Below, piece after piece: positions 59,933 through 62,187 of a stretch of 62,187 nucleotides of DNA (its first letter is position 1; the number at the start of each line of letters is the position of its first letter). A program made the translations under genes and the position numbers. This DNA is from Gammaproteobacteria bacterium. GTDB lineage: Bacteria > Pseudomonadota > Gammaproteobacteria > Pseudomonadales > Pseudohongiellaceae. The stretch is taken from NCBI GenBank assembly GCA_017853205.1, contig JAFMKB010000008.1, positions 1-62,187 of the forward strand, given 5' to 3'. Below the pieces are notes generated by a model. That model was not told the DNA's origin, did no database searches, and saw only the letters and a list, made by a program, of their open reading frames with translations.

Positions 59933-62187
59933 ATGCAGCAAAAGCGAAGGCGTTCAACGACGGGTCAATCGAGAAGCGTACTCTTTTTGCGTGCCCTGGT
60001 CTTTTTACTAGGTATCGCTACTCTCGCGAACTGCGCGCCCACTGGAAGCGAGCATTCTCCTCAGGAACTAGGAGACTTTAATGATGACCCAAGACTTCAA
60101 AGAGGCGTCTCATGGCAGCTCTCCGAACACCGAAAGCAAACCCTGTCGGCTCTAGAGTATGATTTCAGCCTCGTGATTCCAAACGAGCGTGCTTTACCGA
60201 TCACTGGCGAAGCGACTCTGAGATTTCGGCTTACCCTAAATAGCGATGAAGATTTTCCAGTAGTAATCGACTTTGTCGACGCGGCGAGTCGGCTCGATTC
60301 TATAACAGTCAATGGTGAGCCGAGTGAGTGGTCTCTCGTAGAAGATCACGTGCTGATTCCTGCAGCACTGCTGCAGGAAGGCGATAATAGTGTGACTCTG
60401 ATTTTCGAGGCCGGCGACGCAGCTCTCAACCGTAGCACTGACTTTCTTTACACCCTGTTTGTCCCAGACCGCGCACATTTCTCGCTCCCACTCATCGATC
60501 AGCCTAACTTAAAAGGCTCTGTCGCGTGGACTATCAGCGCTCCCCACAACTGGCAGGTAGTCGCTAACGGCAGCGAGCTATCCGTCGATACTGCACCGGG
60601 TAACGGCTCCAATCAATTACAGAATCAGTCTGTTCGAACATTCGCGCGCACTGAGCCGTTGCCGACTTATCTTTTTGCTTTTGCGGCGGGAAAGTTTCAG
60701 CGTGAGACGAGAACGATCGACGATCGCGAAATGACCATGTATCACCGCGAAACGGATCGCGGAAAAGTCGATGCCAACGCGGATGAAATATTCGCCTTAC
60801 ATGCACAGGCACTCGATTGGCTTGAGGACTACACAAAGATCGAATACCCATTCGAAAAATTCGACTTCGTTCTTATCCCGGCCTTTCAGTACGGAGGCAT
60901 GGAACACCCCGGCAGTATTCTTTACCGCGAAGCGAGTCTGATGTTAGATGCGACCGCCACCCAGACTCAGATACTTGCGCGCGCGTCGGTTATAGCGCAT
61001 GAAACAGCGCACATGTGGTTCGGCGATCTTGTGACGATGAATTGGTTTGATGACGTCTGGACTAAAGAAGTCTTCGCTAATTTTATGGCGGCGAAAATCG
61101 TTAACCCCGCGTTCCCTGAGGTTGATCACGAGCTACGCTTTCACACAGCGCACCATCCGTCGGCTTATGCGGTCGACCGCACATTGGGCGCGAACGCAAT
61201 TGGGCAGCCACTCGAAAATTTGCGCTACGCAGGTACGCTTTATGGCGCAATCATTTATCAGAAAGCGCCGATCGTTATGAGACACCTCGAGAATCTCATC
61301 GGGCAAGACTCTCTGCGCGAGGGGCTGCGTGAGTATCTGCGAGAGTATGCGTATGGCAACGCTACTTGGCCGCAGTTAATCGCATTGCTTGATGGCAAAA
61401 CGGCATTGGATCTAGACGCGTGGAATAAAACCTGGGTGTACGAGGCTGGCCGGCCACGGATCATTGTTTCTAGAGAGAAGGGCGATGCGCAATTTGTTTT
61501 GCGGCAGGAAGACTCCGCCGGGTTGGGCCGGACTTGGCCGCAGAAATTACGTCTTCAATTGGTAACGGATGCAGGCGCAACGATAAGGGAGATCGAGCTC
61601 GGCGCCGATGCGATCGCTATACCCCTGCCTAGGGAAGACGCGGACACAGCTAGCCTGTTACCTAACGCGAGTGGGATTGAATACGGTGATTTTGTTCTCG
61701 ACGACATCAGCCAGAGGGGACTACTGCGGAGCATAGGCTCGATAGAGCCTGCTGTAGCGCGCGGCGCTGCATGGACGACGCTTTGGGAAGAGGTGCAAGA
61801 GAGTAGACTGTCGGCAGAGGAATTTTTCATCGCTGCATTGCGCGAATTACCATCAGAGCAAAACGAGCTTATCGTCAATCGCGTGCTTAGCACGCTCGAT
61901 GAAACCTACTGGCTTCGATTAGACCCTCAAGCACGGCTCGGGGTGAGCCAACAGCTGGAAAGTGTGCTCTGGCGAGAGGTGGAATCTTCACACAGGAGTC
62001 TCTCTGCACGTGCGGCTTTTTATCGTAGTTACCGTGCGCTTGTGACAACCGACTTGGGCGTCGCCCGACTGATTAGGCTCTGGGAGGGCGAGGAGGTGGT
62101 TGCAGGGTTGCCGCTCTCTGAAGCAGATAGGATCGCTTTAGTCTCAGGTCTAGCGCTGCGCGGAGTAGAGGGCAGTGAACGCAGGCT
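59933..62187 (+). CDS. M1 family metallopeptidase, lipoprotein (3' end outside window)
   Basis: Zinc aminopeptidase of the M1 family, open to the end of the window (751 codons seen). A basic N-terminus and hydrophobic stretch end in the lipobox-like LANC (Cys34; Asn at -1 is unusual), so it is probably membrane-anchored. The exopeptidase region reads GGMEHPGS in place of GAMEN. The zinc site is H356-E357-x2-H360 (HETAHMWFG) with E379 eighteen residues on (KEVFANF), exactly the M1 spacing. A long C-terminal helical domain follows. ATG 59933 is preceded by GAGAGAG. The last domain and stop lie beyond base 62187, so length and C-terminus are unknown. Confidence 0.9.
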   Translation, partial: MQQKRRRSTTGQSRSVLFLRALVFLLGIATLANCAPTGSEHSPQELGDFNDDPRLQRGVSWQLSEHRKQTLSALEYDFSLVIPNERALPITGEATLRFRLTLNSDEDFPVVIDFVDAASRLDSITVNGEPSEWSLVEDHVLIPAALLQEGDNSVTLIFEAGDAALNRSTDFLYTLFVPDRAHFSLPLIDQPNLKGSVAWTISAPHNWQVVANGSELSVDTAPGNGSNQLQNQSVRTFARTEPLPTYLFAFAAGKFQRETRTIDDREMTMYHRETDRGKVDANADEIFALHAQALDWLEDYTKIEYPFEKFDFVLIPAFQYGGMEHPGSILYREASLMLDATATQTQILARASVIAHETAHMWFGDLVTMNWFDDVWTKEVFANFMAAKIVNPAFPEVDHELRFHTAHHPSAYAVDRTLGANAIGQPLENLRYAGTLYGAIIYQKAPIVMRHLENLIGQDSLREGLREYLREYAYGNATWPQLIALLDGKTALDLDAWNKTWVYEAGRPRIIVSREKGDAQFVLRQEDSAGLGRTWPQKLRLQLVTDAGATIREIELGADAIAIPLPREDADTASLLPNASGIEYGDFVLDDISQRGLLRSIGSIEPAVARGAAWTTLWEEVQESRLSAEEFFIAALRELPSEQNELIVNRVLSTLDETYWLRLDPQARLGVSQQLESVLWREVESSHRSLSARAAFYRSYRALVTTDLGVARLIRLWEGEEVVAGLPLSEADRIALVSGLALRGVEGSERR

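Overview
The window is chromosomal DNA of a gammaproteobacterium. The best evidence is the block tsaE-amiB-mutL-miaA-hfq-hflX-hflK-hflC-hisZ-purA (about 43.3-55.3 kb), a gene order typical of that class. The rest is envelope, redox and small-molecule metabolism in short operons. I saw no rRNA, tRNA, CRISPR array, prophage or plasmid functions. The only mobile-type gene is a REP-associated tyrosine transposase near 56.3 kb. The organism cannot be named from the sequence alone; a free-living aerobic, possibly marine, heterotroph is a guess.

Layout. 0-9.4 kb: MscS channel, M48 lipoprotein protease, secreted protein of unknown function, a divergent LysR regulator/azoreductase pair with a visible LysR box, pirin, Uup ABC-F ATPase, then a second MscS channel with a ZntB/CorA-type transporter. 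9.4-13.6 kb: a five-gene minus-strand cluster (CHRD protein, lipoprotein cytochrome c-PQQ dehydrogenase, VOC protein, MOSC protein, small membrane protein) headed by a 20-bp palindrome. 13.7-19.1 kb: SRAP protein, then a minus-strand operon resembling the mycobacterial polyprenyl-phosphoryl-arabinose route (DprE1-like, DprE2-like, HAD-UbiA fusion), divergent from an inositol-monophosphatase-family gene. 19.2-24.3 kb: an exported redoxin-cytochrome c-copper-monooxygenase-like fusion, a convergent RND exporter and ferredoxin-NADP reductase with a clear promoter. 24.3-34.6 kb: ovoB and ovoA (ovothiol biosynthesis), an ABC exporter, an exported redoxin, a second RND exporter, a cytochrome c-like lipoprotein with a CXXXCH motif and a ClpP-like peptidase. 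34.6-43.2 kb: a two-subunit molybdenum hydroxylase of the isoquinoline oxidoreductase type, lipoproteins, DUF481, a sixA-chaN-DUF4159 operon, a SIMPL protein and a MarR regulator. 43.3-55.3 kb: the conserved housekeeping block. 55.3-62.2 kb: a fructokinase-like ROK kinase, the transposase with two AT-rich hairpins sharing an identical loop, a small protein with a CopC-like lipoprotein, a renalase-like flavoprotein, and an M1 metallopeptidase cut by the window end.

Most worth a second look: (1) the hairpin pair behind the transposase, whose loops are identical but whose stems differ while still pairing; (2) the DprE1/DprE2/HAD-UbiA operon in a Gram-negative; (3) the fusion with a PHM-like set of copper ligands and a redoxin domain lacking its cysteine; (4) the CXXXCH cytochrome; (5) several palindromes at promoters. 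All functional calls come from reading motifs and from knowledge of protein families; no search was run.
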